DNA from: Narthecium ossifragum
Taxonomy: Eukaryota; Streptophyta; Magnoliopsida; Dioscoreales; Nartheciaceae
NCBI GenBank assembly: GCA_963920575.1
Contig: OY986969.1
Coordinates: 2,056,001-2,120,000 of the forward strand
DNA length: 64,000 bases
Reading direction: 5' to 3'
The notes under the pieces are model-generated. The model searched no databases. It worked only from the letters and a program-made list of their open reading frames with translations, and had not been told where the DNA came from. Position 1 is the first letter of the stretch, and the number at the start of each line of letters is the position of its first letter. Both the position numbers and the translations under genes were made by a program. Positions 11,720 to 25,646 of the stretch are shown piece after piece.

Positions 11720-12913
11720 CAGTGGCAGAACCAGAAGGAGACTTAAAAGGGTGTGAAATTTAAAACAGAATGATAAAATTTTATTTCTTTTAAATAATGT
11801 AAAAAATGTCTTAAAATTATAATATCGAACATTAAGAAATAAAAATAATATAAATATTAAAATATATGTACCAAATAAATTATAAATAATTAGCTAAATC
11901 AAACTAATAAATTATAAATCCTAACATTAACAAATAATTAACTAAATCAAATAAAAAAATTAAATAATTATAATTTAAATTATATTAAAAAAAATAAAAA
12001 CCCTGCTCTGCTTCTTCTCTCTGTAACATAGACTTGCGGGTTGGTGGGTGCCGGGTGCGGGTGGGCAATCGGCAATGTAATCGTTGATATGAACAATCCT
12101 TTATAGTTGCATAAAGAACTTCTAGAAGTAAGCATGTCACTGGCAATTCCTCGAACACCAGCAAACTGCATGGATTGCAAAAAAGGAAAGTTGCTTAGAA
12201 TGATAATTACTGTGGCTTTGTAAAACTCTTTAACAAAAGCATACTGATTAGGTTCGAAATACATCCTGATGTTTCTTTTCCACCCATTCAGCTAAAGCCG
12301 CTAAGATACATCCAGTTATTTGTATGTCATTTCTTTCTGAATTTTGGTTACCAGTATCACTGCTTACATTCTTCAATCTTATTGTCATACGTACAGAACG
12401 TGATGCATTGGCATATTATTGATAGAGAGTCCTTCCCTCCAAAGATACATTCATATCCAATACTGTGGAATGGTGCCTACTCTTACTCATAACAATATAC
12501 GGTCGCAGATGCTCTTGAAATTGTACAGTTTAAGTGTTTACGTCATTTAGTCACTTAACATGATCGTGAGGTTGGTTCCATGAGTACTAACTAACCTGGG
12601 GATAATTGTGAAGTTGTCTTGAAAGAACATTACGTACTGATGATGTTTGAGAATGAAAATACTGAGCTTCTGTCCTCTTGAACACCAAAATTATACCCAT
12701 CATCGATCCGTTTCTGAACATATACTCACATGTATTGGTTTATTTCTTGTTTTTTGCTACACAGTCTCATATGCTATATATGAATCTTGCATGTAGAAAG
12801 GAGGAAATGAATGTGTTGGTTGAGATTGCTGTATCAGGACATGCTTCCTCATGGTAGCTTCTCATAAAGATTTTAGCTTTCTTTGTAGACTTGGGGGCCT
12901 CGTTCCGCCACTG
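11720..12913. mobile_element. Non-autonomous hAT element 2 (1,194 bp)
   Basis: The ends are CAGTGGCAGAACC (left) and CGTTCCGCCACTG (right), flanked by the perfect 8-bp duplication CTTAAAAG (11712-11719 and 12914-12921). The same terminal consensus as hAT element 1 marks one family. The interior at about 12090-12480 read on the minus strand gives broken coding-like stretches (for example VRMTIRLKNVSSDTGNQ and AALAEWVEKKH) that I cannot assign. They may be a decayed captured gene or old transposase. Confidence 0.88.
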
Positions 12914-13247
12914 CTTAAAAGTATAGATTGAATATATATATATATATATGTAATGGCTTTTATTATATATTAGCTAGGCATCACACCTTTTTAATAAAGA
13001 AAGATGAAATATAAACATAGAGAATCGAATCACATCTTCATTGAAACATGCAAATTAAACAACACAACGTGCACCTTAAGAAGAAAAAGAAGACGATCAA
13101 AGAAAACACAGACAAACAGAGCAGATGATGATGACCAATGCGAGCAGTACATGCATACATACTGTAGGGTCAATTATGCAGCTTTCCTGACGTACTGAAA
13201 GAGACGACTGCAGCAGGCACACAATATTGCGATAAAATAGTTCAATC

Positions 13248-14496
<1,249 letters not shown>

Positions 14497-14583
14497 TGTC
14501 TATACGTAGCTAAAAGCTCTAATAAAGAGACGGAAAGCTATGAGAAGAGGGCTTGTTGATGAAGAAAGAGTGCAGCACTCCTG

Positions 14584-14594
14584 CCCTATTTATA
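14584..14594 (-). promoter_or_regulatory. TATA box of the methyltransferase gene at 13248-14496
   Basis: The minus strand reads TATAAATAGGG, 88-98 bp upstream of the ATG. This is a textbook plant TATA box and places transcription start near 14555-14560. Confidence 0.75.
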
Positions 14595-14818
14595 CTAGTC
14601 TGGATGTGATAATAGAAATTTTATGAACGGAAGGAGGAATGAATAATATATGCAATGATTTAGATAGCACATGATCGATCAATAACTGATACACGTATAC
14701 ATGGTGAAAAGATAAAGCTGTTGCGATCCAGATTAAAATTAATTAGATGCCACATCACCACTTCACCTCCGTCCTCTTCTAAGAAGGTTAAAATCGTCAG
14801 GAGAGAGGGATTAAAATA

Positions 14819-14819
14819 T

Positions 14820-14853
<34 letters not shown>
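14819..14853. repeat. (TAA)n microsatellite
   Basis: About 12 uninterrupted TAA/ATA triplets, in the upstream region of the methyltransferase gene. Confidence 0.9.
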
Positions 14854-14854
<1 letters not shown>

Positions 14855-14978
14855 TTCTTATATTTAAGAATAAGTCGGGGAACAAAAGAGTCACGCGTTT
14901 GATTCGGGGTTGATGGCAAACCAGATACTGATAACTGTTGTAGTATAAGAAAGAACTGAAGGTACACAGTGGACAGAA

Positions 14979-15002
14979 TGGGGGGGGGGGGGGGGGGGGG
15001 GG
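14979..15002. repeat. Poly-G run of about 24 bases
   Basis: An uninterrupted G run. Its exact length is unreliable in any assembly. Confidence 0.9.
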
Positions 15003-15556
15003 TTATTCGGTGGATACGGGGTGCATGTGTGCGTTCTTTAGCGCATGCAACAAAAGCTTGATGGAGGACCACACTGCACCATATAAAAGCTACTGCTATC
15101 ACGTGTCGTTAGCAGGCATCAAGATCAATTGTCATCAACTCCATCTCATGCAGGATCAATAATTCAGTAGAATAATTGCTGCATGTGATCCACTGTGTAC
15201 GTTGGATGTATGCTGCAATTATGGAGACTAAAAAATTGCCTGTCCAATCAACTCATGGTAAAATTGAAACAAAAAATAGACTAGATTGAGATCTTTGATC
15301 GATCCGTTTTGGATTAAAAAACAAGGACCGCTAGCTAGTCTTTATTTTAAGAATGGGTTGGAGATCTTATAAGCCAATCAATTAGAAAGACATGGACTAA
15401 TTTAATTAATATATCCAGAAGTGTGTATGGAGGTTTGTGCCAGTGGTGGTGGTGGTGGTCCTCCGTGATCCGCCGGTCACGGCCCTGAGAGATGATCGAG
15501 GAGAGATTCCCCCACGTGGAACGTATATCTCCCACCGGCCAAACTGAGTTTGAGAT
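15003..15556. other. Upstream region of the first methyltransferase gene
   Basis: No gene is seen. It holds a GGT/ACC-rich microsatellite patch near 15441-15460. Confidence 0.4.
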
Positions 15557-16085
15557 TTGCAAATCGGTTCCCCCCCACACCCCCATTGTCCCCTATAGTT
15601 TACTGCCTGCTATACCCCTAACAAAATTTGATGCGCGTTTCTTTTTTTTGCTTCTTTTTGTTCAGTTTTATTTAAAATTTCAAAATTATATTTTTGTATA
15701 TTTTTATGTATTTCTTTATTTGTGTATTATTACATGTATTTTCCCCTTAACATGGCTAAAAATATCGGCCTAAAAGACTTTTCGCAAAACACAATACATT
15801 TTTTAATTGTTAGTATTTTTGTTATTTTCATGTATATACTTTTTATTTTGATTCATATTTTTATACTTTTATAAATTTTTATAAATCATGACTCCCAAAA
15901 ACTACAACTAAAAAATAAACAAAAGATTACAAACATGTAATAAAAAAAACTATTTATCCAAAAAGAAAAATAAAACTGATAAAAAAAAGAATAAAGAAAA
16001 TAGATTAAAAAAACAAAAGTAATGAAAAATTAGAAACAAAATAATAAAAAGAGCACAAAATTGAGGGAAAAAAAAAGAAACTATG
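15557..16085. mobile_element. Truncated copy of the Mutator-like element at 38939-40235
   Basis: The left end begins GCAAATCGGTTCCCCC and shares TACCCCTA and the T-rich segment with the left arm at 38939. The stretch 15780-16050 (AACACAATACATTTTTTAA, then AACAAAAGATTACAAACAT) aligns closely with 39850-40130. The right terminal repeat is missing. Confidence 0.6.
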
Positions 16086-17053
16086 TGAATTTGTACTATG
16101 CCTTTGCGAGCATATATAACAAAGAATCGGTGTTGAAAAGTATATTTGTTATTGCTATATTTTTTGGTTCGGTTTGGTAGAATGGTCTAGTGCCAAGAGT
16201 AATTGGTTTATAAATTGAATGTTGAGTAGTAGGATGGGATGGCCTTGGGAATTGAGTGAAAGATCTCTTGAGTGAAAGATCTCAGCTTTTAAAGGGTTGA
16301 TTTTGAAATTCTTGAGCATTTGTGCTCTAATTCATGATTTGTTGTTAGCAAGGGTTTGGGATCATGGGTTATTGTGTTAGTCTGTTGCTTCTTTGGTTGG
16401 TTGAACTTCTTATTGTTTGTTTTTAAAAAAAATTAGCTTTTAAAAGTATAGATCATATGACTTATCCATTCTCCAATTCTTCTATTCATAAACATATTGA
16501 ATGTATCTTAGTTTCCAGATTTTTCTCATGATTTTGGAAGTATACTGATTTGCTGATATTGCTTTTATTTTGGTTATATAGGAGGCTTTCCATAAGTTTG
16601 TCAGACAACCAGTTTCCACTCATTGCTCCAGTCGAACTGTAAGTTTGTAATGTAGAGATGCATATGCACTTTGACTTTTAGTCACTTAAAATTCTAAATT
16701 ATTTGAGCATGAGCTTGGTTATGTTTAAAGAATATTACTTGAAGTTGCTATTTTTCTACCCACTATGCTCTCTGTCTATTACTGTCTACTAATTCCATTG
16801 GAATGTGCACTTTGGCCGTAAAACCTATATAAAGCTATTAACATTTAACATTTGTACAAACCATGTTAGTATGTTCTTATCATGAGCGTTTGTCTTTGCT
16901 ATATATTCCCGAAATTTTGAAAATGATTTTGTTGATTGTTAACAGTTTAAATCTTCATTTGTTCTTTATTTTTTATTACAGAAAAATGAAGGTGATATAA
17001 TGGTGATTGATGTTCGATGTGTTCCTGTTTATTTTCATGCTAGATTCAGAGCC
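16086..17053 (+). other. Possible remnant exons of an unidentified gene
   Basis: Two short coding-like pieces have splice-like borders. 16582-16638 is preceded by TATATAG and followed by GTAAGT (encodes EAFHKFVRQPVSTHC). A stretch from 16982 is preceded by TTACAG (encodes KNEGDIMVIDVRCVP). I do not recognise the protein. The second piece runs into the Harbinger-like insertion at 17057. Confidence 0.3.
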
Positions 17054-17056
17054 TTA

Positions 17057-18519
17057 GTCTGCGTTTGGTTTGGGGGTAAGAACATTAGCCCCATTCTTAC
17101 CCCCAAACAGAATCAGGATAAGAAAATCAGGGTAGCGGGTTAACTCTGTTTTTGGGGTTAGAGGAATCCCTCTCTCTCGCTTAGAGAGATATCCAGCCGC
17201 GGACCTCTCTCTCTGGCGAGAACATCCACCGGCTAGGCCCTCCCCTTCCCCGGCATCACCTCTCTCACATCCTCCCTCCACCTCTGCTCTCCTCCATCCT
17301 CTATTCTCCTCCACAATCCCTCCTTCCTCTCTAGCTTGCCGCTACATCACTGCCGAGCCCCTATCCATCCCGACCACCGCCATCCTCTTCTCTAGTCCCC
17401 AGCGAAGCCACGACCACTCGCGGCTCCTCCTCTGAGTTTCCTCGCCACCTAGGTCTTCCCCGACGCCCCTCTACGCCGGCGGCTACCTTCTCCACCATAG
17501 CGGCTCCGACCTCGAGCTAGACTACTCCTCCCCTCCCGACGATGCCTCGCCACAACGCCATCCACCCCTCTGCGGCCTCTCCTTGCCGACGGAACCTCAA
17601 CTCGAGCTTCCCCTCTCGCGGATCCGGCGCCGCCACCACTCAACATCGCCGTCCCCATCGCCTCCGGCCTTCCCGACCCTGTCCAGTCCTAGATCCGACG
17701 CCCCCTCGTCACCACGACCCTCCTCTGACCAGCTCCGGGCTCGATCCGACGATCCATCGCCGCTAGCTGACGGAGAAGAGGAGGATTGGGTCACGTCGGA
17801 TGGAATGCATTAGCATGTCACCATTATAATATAATAATAATAAATATTTTATTTGATTAAATAATATATACGATCCGGTGGAGGACGACCAGACGTCGCT
17901 GCCGGCGATGGCAAATGAGCTGGCGTCGATAGGATAGGGATATTCTAGAATATCATTATAATATATTTTTACCTTACTCTATCCAATGATATAATAATGA
18001 TCAAAATTTCTACGTTTTACGCCCAAATATCCAAACTTAATTTAATAAAAAAATTAAAATACTATGAGCTTAAACACGAAGCATGTCAAAATTTTCATAA
18101 TTCTGGATCAAATTCTCGATATACCCGGGATTAAGGGCATTTTCTGTATTTAGGGTAGACTCATGTCATTGATTCGGATGGTTTATCTGGGTCGGGACTG
18201 ATATTATAATCTTAACCCACTAGCTTACCTACTATTATAATATTAAATTTTTTATACACTTTATGTACAAACATTTGAATTAACACTATAATTGACTCAA
18301 ATATTATAATCTTAACCCACTAACTTACCCACTATTATAATATTATATATTTTATACACTTTACAATTCATACCCTGATTCCAAACTTAACCCACTAACT
18401 TACTCATGTTTTTGAACCAAACGTCAAAAGTGGGTTAACCTTATCCCATTTCTTATCCCCACTTTTCTACCCCTAACCCCCTTAACCCTATTCCCTTTAA
18501 CCCCGAACCAAACGGGGGC
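17057..18519. mobile_element. PIF/Harbinger-like element (1,463 bp) with GC-rich interior
   Basis: The termini are GTCTGCGTTTGGTTTGGGG and CCCGAACCAAACGGGGGC, flanked by TTA (17054-17056 and 18520-18522). Subterminal GGGTAAG/CTTATCCCC repeats fit the family. The interior at 17200-17800 is very GC-rich and free of conserved domains, which looks like captured host sequence. No transposase is present. Confidence 0.78.
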
Positions 18520-18821
18520 TTAGAGCGGCACCTAGGTGTCATTCATGGTGCTAATTCATTTAGAACCCTTGAATATTTATTTTAAGAGCTGCTCATGCTT
18601 TTAACACTAGAAAAACATTCCATTATAGCCATGTTTATGAATACCTATCTTCTAAAACATTTGAATTGGATCAAATGGGCTGATTCCAGTTTCATCGTCT
18701 GGAAATGGAATATATCTAGATGTGCTTCTTGAACTTTATAGTGAATAGAGTGTTCGGGTTATTTTTGGATTCATATATTATATTTAAAAGTCTCTTAGCA
18801 TCTGAGATCACATCCAGAGAG

Positions 18822-19959
18822 TGTAAGTTCAAGAGGGGGGGTGAATTGAACTCTTTTGCGGAAATACAATAGATGAAAACCTAGATAGAATACTAGAAGC
18901 CTAGAATGCTTGTATAGATATGAAAGCAATGAATGAAACAAGTAATGAAGGATAAGAGAGAGAGTTAGGAGACTTGCACTAGATTTTATAGTGATTCGGC
19001 AAACCTTGCCTACGTCCACTTCACTCAAGGGCCTCCTTGAGGTTCCACTACTTGCAAGACCTCTTACAAGTTGTCCACCAAGCTTCCGAGTGCTTGGCAA
19101 CCTATCCACCAAGCTTACAGGTGCTTTGCAACCTTACAATCTCTCCAAGCTCTCTCTTGGATATCTCTCACAAAGTCTATTTCACACCTGAAGTAGTTTT
19201 ACAAAGGTTTAGCTCACAAATAAAAAGAATAAACTTGCTAGAATATGATTACAATAATCCCTTAGCTTCCCCTTAGTCCTTGGCAAGTTTCCTGCATATT
19301 CTCTTTTATAGCTGAGCTTTAAAACCCTCCAAATAGCCTTCTAACAACTATTTTCTGTTTCTGCAACGGCTCTTTAACGGCTATTTTCGTGACTGGCGGT
19401 CGACCGTCGCATCGTCCGCCACATCAACCGTCACATTCTTCTTGAGCCGCGGTCGATCCACGCATCGACCTTCAAGCTTTACGGTCGACTGTCGCATCGA
19501 CCGTTACATCGTCCGTGAGGCTCTGTGAGGAAAAACACTTCCCATGGTTGATGCCTCGTTCGACCATCGCTTCTCCTCAACCAAGTCACATATGCCGTGG
19601 TCGATCATCCCATCCACCGCCACGACTTATATCCCACGCGGTAGATCCATCCATCGACCGTCGCATCGATCGTCATGCTCTGTCAAGAAAATGGCTTCTC
19701 AGGGTCGATGTTCTGATCGACTGCAAGCCAATATTTCATTTTGCCAAGTATGGTGTATCCACCGTGCAACCCCGCGGTCGATCCATGGATCGACCGTCGC
19801 ATTCCCACGGTCGATCCATGCATCGACCGTCAGCACAATAATTCTCAAATATGAAAGTTAAAGCTTGCTTCTAACATATATTCTATCACATATATATTTT
19901 ATCATTTAGAAATATATTGGCATCATCAAAATATCATCAAAACACTTTTAGGACTAACA
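18822..19959. mobile_element. Solo LTR, family C (1,138 bp)
   Basis: It starts TGTAAGTTCAAGAGGGGGG and ends AGGACTAACA. It is flanked by the perfect 5-bp duplication GAGAG (18817-18821 and 19960-19964). The ends and length differ from family A, yet it carries the same kind of palindromic array at 19390-19835. Orientation is not determined. Confidence 0.9.
19390..19835. repeat. Palindromic ACGGTCGATCC/GGATCGACCGT array in family C
   Basis: Repeated GGTCGATCCATGGATCGACC-type palindromes and half-sites, closely resembling those of family A at 7357-7745. Confidence 0.8.
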
Positions 19960-19999
19960 GAGAGATCAGAAGAGCTGAGTCTCAAAGATGGTTCTTGGC

Positions 20000-20220
20000 T
20001 GTATAATGGATTGATGAAAGTGCCTGAACGATTTTAGCTTGTAGCTTCAGTTGCACCAGTGCAACTGTAAGTAATGAAGGTGCATGAACGATTTCAGTTC
20101 AAATTAGCACTAAAATTTAAATTTATTTCACCCTTGCTGTATAGTGGATTGATGAAGGTGCCTGAACGATTTCAGCTTGTAGATTCAGCTGCACCAGTGC
20201 AACTGTAAGTAATGTAACTG
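20000..20220 (+). repeat. Two diverged copies of an ~80-bp segment ending in a splice-donor-like motif
   Basis: GATTGATGAA(A/G)GTGCCTGAAC through CACCAGTGCAACTGTAAGTAATG occurs at about 20011-20078 and again at about 20147-20214, with a partial third copy between them. The end resembles 16623-16640 (CCAGTCGAACTGTAAGT). Confidence 0.6.
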
Positions 20221-20869
20221 CCATTTGCGAACATTTTTGTTGCCAATTTACTGACTAATTTCCTGCTGACATGTCAATCAGTCTGTTTGTGACCTTCAGA
20301 TCATGAAACTTAGAGATGCAACAACTAACAGTTGATAGACCAGTGCAGTCTGGCACCTATGAAGGCATTCTAAGAATTTGAGCTGTTTAGTCTAGCTTCA
20401 AGTGCGGAAATCAACTTCTTGTATTCAAATTCAATGTCATAGAAGCTGTGAAATTTTCGCTAGTCGCTGCGTCTCAATTCTATACTTGTCATGAATGCGG
20501 AGTGAACACGGCAGATGTATATAATTGATGGTTGAATAGGGGTCTATACTTATTTTTACTAAAATCAACAACCACTTGTTTGAATAATTATCGTCGACAA
20601 TGTGACTTGTTGGAACCACTAGTTTCGTTAATGTTGCGTTGTCATCATAGGAGAAATTGTCTTATCTGACCTGTAATTTCATTTAGCTATCTTGAATGGA
20701 TCTATGCTTATGTTTGCCTTCAATATTAATAAGCTTTAAGTTGTAATCAATTTAGCTGAATTGTTCGCTTATTAATGGATCTTCGCCTATTTGTCATGTA
20801 GATTCATTTAGCTAAATTGAATGGATGCCATGTATCCTATGAGAAATTGTCTGTCGCGTAAAAATATAG
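20221..20869. other. Intergenic sequence before the satellite
   Basis: It has a few short internal repeats (CATTTAGCT(A/G)...TTGAATGGAT twice). No gene is seen. Confidence 0.4.
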
Positions 20870-22262
20870 ATACAATCTCACAATGTAAACAACCAATACG
20901 CACTTAATGAATAGTGAACTCTTTCGCGTAAAAACATAGGCACAATCACACAATAACATAAGCACAATCGCACAATAACATAAGCAAAATCACACAATAT
21001 ACACAACCAATATGCGCTCAATATTAGATGCGATGTATCACATATCAATGTACAGAGAACACTTTCGCTTAAAAACATAGGCACAATCGCACAATATAAG
21101 TAACCAATACACGCTCAATAAACAGATAACTCATTTGTGCAAAAATATAGACACAATCGCATAATATAAGTAACCAATACACGCTCAATAAACATATAAC
21201 TATTTCACACAAAAATATAGGCACAATCACATAATATAAGCAACCAATACGTGCTCAATGGTGGATGTCATGCATCACATATCCATGTCCATATAACTCA
21301 TTCACGTAAAAAATATAAGCACAACCGCACAATATAAGCAACCAATAAGCGCTCAATGTACAGATAACTCTTTCACGTAAAAACATAGGCACAATCGCAA
21401 TAACATAGGTACAGTCGCACAATATAAGCAACCAATAGGCGCTCAATGAACAGAGAACTCATTCACGCAAAAACATAGTCACAATCGCACAATAACATAG
21501 ACTCAATCACACAATATAAACAACCAATGCGCGCCCAATAGTAGATGCCATGTATCACATATCCATGTACATAGAACTTTTTAGCGCAAAAACATAAGTA
21601 CAATCATACAATATAAGCAACCAATATGCGCTTATGGAAGAAAGAACTCTTTCGCGCAAAAACATAGGTACAATTATACAATAACATAAACACAGTTGTA
21701 AAATATAAACAACCAATACGTGCTCAATGGTGGATGTCATGTATCACATATCCATCTACAGAAAACTCTTTTACGTAAAAATATAGACACAATCACACAA
21801 TATAAGCAACCAATACGTGCTCAGTGAAGAGAGAAGAGAGAACTCTTTCGCGCAAAAATATAGGAACAATCGCACAATATAAGCAACCAATACGCACTCA
21901 ATGAATAGAGAACTCATTCGCGCAAAGACATATGCACAATCACACAATAGCATAGGTACATCACACAATATAAACAACCAATACATGCTCAATGGTGGAT
22001 GCTATGTATCACATATCCATATACAGATAACTCTTTCGTGCAAAAATATAGGCACAATCGCACAATATAAGCAACCAATACGCCCTCAATGCTGGATGTC
22101 ATGTACACAATTCATTTGCGTAAAAACATAGGCACAATCGCACAATATAAGAAACCAATACGCGCTCAATGCTGGATGCCATGTATCACATATCCATGTA
22201 CATGTCATAGCAGTGTCGCTCAAAAACATAGACACAATCACATAATATAAGCAACCGTTCTT
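20870..22262. repeat. Satellite-like tandem array, about 16 units
   Basis: The unit core is roughly AACATAGGCACAATCGCACAATATAAGCAACCAATACG followed by CGCTCAATG and a variable CATGTATCACATATCCATG block. Positions of ACCAATA run 20892, 21005, 21103, 21173, 21243, 21341, 21431, 21523, 21620, 21712, 21809, 21885, 21977, 22074 and 22154. Intervals alternate around 70-80 and 90-100 bp. The open frames across it come from the repeat and are not genes. Confidence 0.9.
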
Positions 22263-22507
22263 ATCATTCTTTACTCACAAGAGAGTAATCGATGAAAGAT
22301 GAGTTATATAGTTTATATGAACTTGATCATGTTATATGGTTACTCTGGAGAGAAATTGATCACTACTGTACAAAAACCAACATAAGGTCAAATTTGAACT
22401 ACTAATTGATTTGGCATATCTAATTTTGAAGCAACACAATCACAAAGAAAGCTCACCAAGCTGCTTTAAATCATGTAACCTGCGGTATGGAAATTAGTAT
22501 GAAGTTA
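22263..22507. other. Unique sequence left of the nested LTR block
   Basis: A possible small minus-strand exon near 22455-22485 has splice-like borders but is too short to support. Confidence 0.3.
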
Positions 22508-23259
22508 GTAAATGTCACACCCCGACCCAGAAAACTCATCCGGGTCGAGGCGTGAGGGGAAACCTACACTATTCATCTCCAAGTTGGCGCGATACAAAGC
22601 GGAAAAGACGGATAATTTAAACAATTATATTCCAGAGGCGAAACAGATTCAATTTATAATATATCATCAAGTTGTACAGTTCAATAATTGATACAAATCT
22701 TCGTATACAGTAATCTCAAAGGAAACCTCAAAGAGTTCCAGAATTCCTCAAATATACATAATTTACAAAATTTGCCAAAAGTACAACAATCGATCCTCCA
22801 GCAGCCTCAAACACCTCTGGATGTAGTCGCGCCTCCAAAGCTGATCTCGCCGGCTCTACTGAAGAAGAACTGGCGCCTGCACATGCAAACGCAGCCCGGG
22901 TAGGAGTGAGCGATAAGCTCAGTAGGGTTCTACTCTACGGCACACTGAAGGGAGGAAAACAACAACAGTGCCGTTTCTCCGCCTAAGCCTAAAGGAAGCC
23001 ACGGGTCCCATAACCCTATTGATGTCCCAAGGGCTCTTGTCATGAAACCTCTCTCCTGAACATGTTACCATGAGGCCAAGGAACAGTAACATGCAAGATC
23101 ACCCTTACCCAAGCTGAAATACCAAGACTTGGGGAACCACGTTGGGAACGCATCAACACCCTTCCTTAGCACTTGGCCTTGGAGAACCGGCACGACCTCT
23201 AAAACTCAAACAAAGATCAGAGTCCACTATCGCAATCCTCAACCATAAGAGATTCAGAT

Positions 23260-25646
23260 TGTCGCGCCCCGACCCGCAGAACCCAGACCGGGCTGGGACA
23301 CGAGGGGGGAAAAACCTACATCTACTAGCCTCAACTAGCGGAAACAGCTGAGGCTAACGCACAGCTGGCGAAAACAGCTGACTGCAAGCACAAGGCGGAA
23401 GCGAACTACTACAACATCTATTAACATCTATTACAAAATAGATATTAAAGAGTTAAACAGGAGTTCTGGTACAACAAAGTCTACAAGGGATCAACAGTCC
23501 CCAAAAAACTACAACACCCACCGGGGTCTCCGCAAAAGCACAAACGAAACCATCCTGACCCTCAGACATGGTCTGGAGCTGGCGCGCCACCACGAGACAG
23601 CCGACGGGGGAGCACCGGAGAGGAGCTGGGACCCGCACCTGCAAACAACACAGTCCAGGTAGGAATGAGCAACAGCTCAGCAGGGTCCTACTCTACCACT
23701 CTCGCTAAGAAGGCAAACCCAACGAACCAACCCTGAAGCCAAGTACTGAGGCTTGCCAAGGATCCCATAAATCCCGTCAATAACCCGAAGGACTCCTGTC
23801 CCAAGTACGCCCCTCCGACAACCACTGCTCAGGGGTGGACAACTCCGACAATCCCTGACACAGGTGGACATGACGCTATTGGTAGGACACCCTTCTCCAA
23901 GCGGGATCTCCACACTTGGCGGAACGACCGAGGTTAAGACTACCACCTCTCAGTACTCCAAGCCACAGAGCTAACGGAACCCCTAACTCCTGACCAAAGA
24001 CTAAGCCTAGCCAGGGAGTCCATCGATCCCATCGATGTCTCTCTCCCCAAGGATTCCTGTCCAAACTACGTCTCTCCGATAGCCACTGTTCTAGGACTGG
24101 GCTACCTCCGACGGTCCTTGACACAGGGTGGGCCAGACGATACCTGTAGGACACCCTTATCGGGGTGAGGGCATCCACCACTTAGCCACTAATCACCGAA
24201 GTCCACGGGTCAACCCCACCCAGTCTAACCTAGCATGTCTAATGCACAGGAAGCAGGACAGGATATAATTAAAGCATTAACATGCAGCATAACAAGGGCA
24301 CACCTTCGGCCCATTTATACTAACACTCCCGAGGGTCATGACTCCATCGGTTCACCACAAAGCGATATAGGGCATAACCCATGGCCCATTTATACTAAGC
24401 ATTCCCGAGGGTTCATTACTCCCTCGGTTAACCACAAAGCAGTAAACATTCAAGCAGGATAAGTATCATATTAAGCCCCGAGGGCAAAACCGTCAAAACC
24501 ACTTGCAGGCGAAGCCCCGCGGGCAAAACAGCACTTAAAGCAAGTAAAAACCCTCTCTGCACCGAAGGAGATCGATCTCCTATAGCAGCGAGATCGATCT
24601 TCCTCGAGGCTAGAAGCACCCGTCCTGGTCACCCCAACGAGATCGATCTCCACCCATATGAAGATCGATATTGTATGTGACCCTTGACGCACTGACACCA
24701 GCCGCCAAGAGATCGATCTCCCTCCCAGGGAGATCGCTCTCGCTCGGGCGGGCTAGGCCACCCCGACCAAGATGAGATCGATCTGGATTTGGGTTCACCG
24801 GTGGCCGGACGGCGAGGGATACCACCGGAACCCTCCACCATACCTCACCAAACTAGGTGGGCTGGTAGATCTCAGTGCCACGAAGCTCCTCAAGGCTTCA
24901 AAACCGGAAAACATCAACTCCACAAGAAGATCCATCGAAAATCAAAACCGGATTTCAAACCCTCAAAACAGCCGGAGCTTTGAGTGAGAACCCTACCTCC
25001 TCAGAGCAGCTTCGATCCGCGAGGCCAAGCCTAGGATCTTCCTCACGCCGTCACGGTTCCAACGAGCTTTCAAGCTCCAAGAACGGTGGCCGGAGGAGGG
25101 AGAACGGCGAAGTGAAAGCTCTCAGCCGGAACAGGGGAAGCAGAGCTTCGCGAGGAGGAAGAAGGAAGATGGGGAAGGAAGGAAGGAAGAGGGGAAGGGG
25201 TAAGGCCAGGGGAAAGCCGGCGAAGGCGGGGAAAAGCTGGGGGAGGGGAGGGAAAGTCTTCCCTCCCCTGACAGGGGAAGCGACGCCCATCGCCGTGGCC
25301 GTCCTTCGAAAGCCACCGCCAACGACTTCCAGGCACAGAGAGATCGATCTCCATGCCCTGAAGATCGATCTCCTTTGCCCGGAACGGCAATCTCCAGGCA
25401 CAGAGAGATCGATCTCCATTGCCATGTAGATCGATCTCCCTTGCCTAGAACGGCAACCCTGGGCTGAGACTCAGGCCCAAGCCCAGAACTTCCGATCTCG
25501 GGGCCATCTAACCTTTCTAACAAACACAAACACCAAACAAGGTCTGTGTGTGCACACCCAGTGTGAAACGACCGCCAAGGCGCAATTTCCCAAATTTCCC
25601 TTGGGCCAACAACAAGCCAAAGGAAAAAGAAGGGCAGGTCCTCACA
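23260..25646 (-). mobile_element. Nested solo LTR, family B copy 1 (2,387 bp)
   Basis: The ends are TGTCGCGCCCCGACC and GGCAGGTCCTCACA, flanked by the perfect duplication CAGAT (23255-23259 and 25647-25651). The ends resemble family A but the interior differs and carries AGATCGATCT arrays (24545-24780, 25337-25440). The GC-rich segment at 25000-25300 has long open frames without recognisable domains. Confidence 0.92.
24545..25440. repeat. GGAGATCGATCTCC palindrome clusters (family B, copy 1)
   Basis: Two clusters of the palindrome AGATCGATCT and variants, with about seven to eight sites at 24548-24785 and about four at 25338-25437, separated by the GC-rich segment. Confidence 0.85.

Noticed and set aside
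20878..21992. Series of minus-strand open frames with a repeated YWLLILCDC-like pattern
   Set aside because: They are translations of the tandem satellite and have no start or structure of a gene.
20870..22262. Possible CRISPR-like array
   Set aside because: The units are directly adjacent and diverged with no unique spacers, and this is a plant nuclear sequence.
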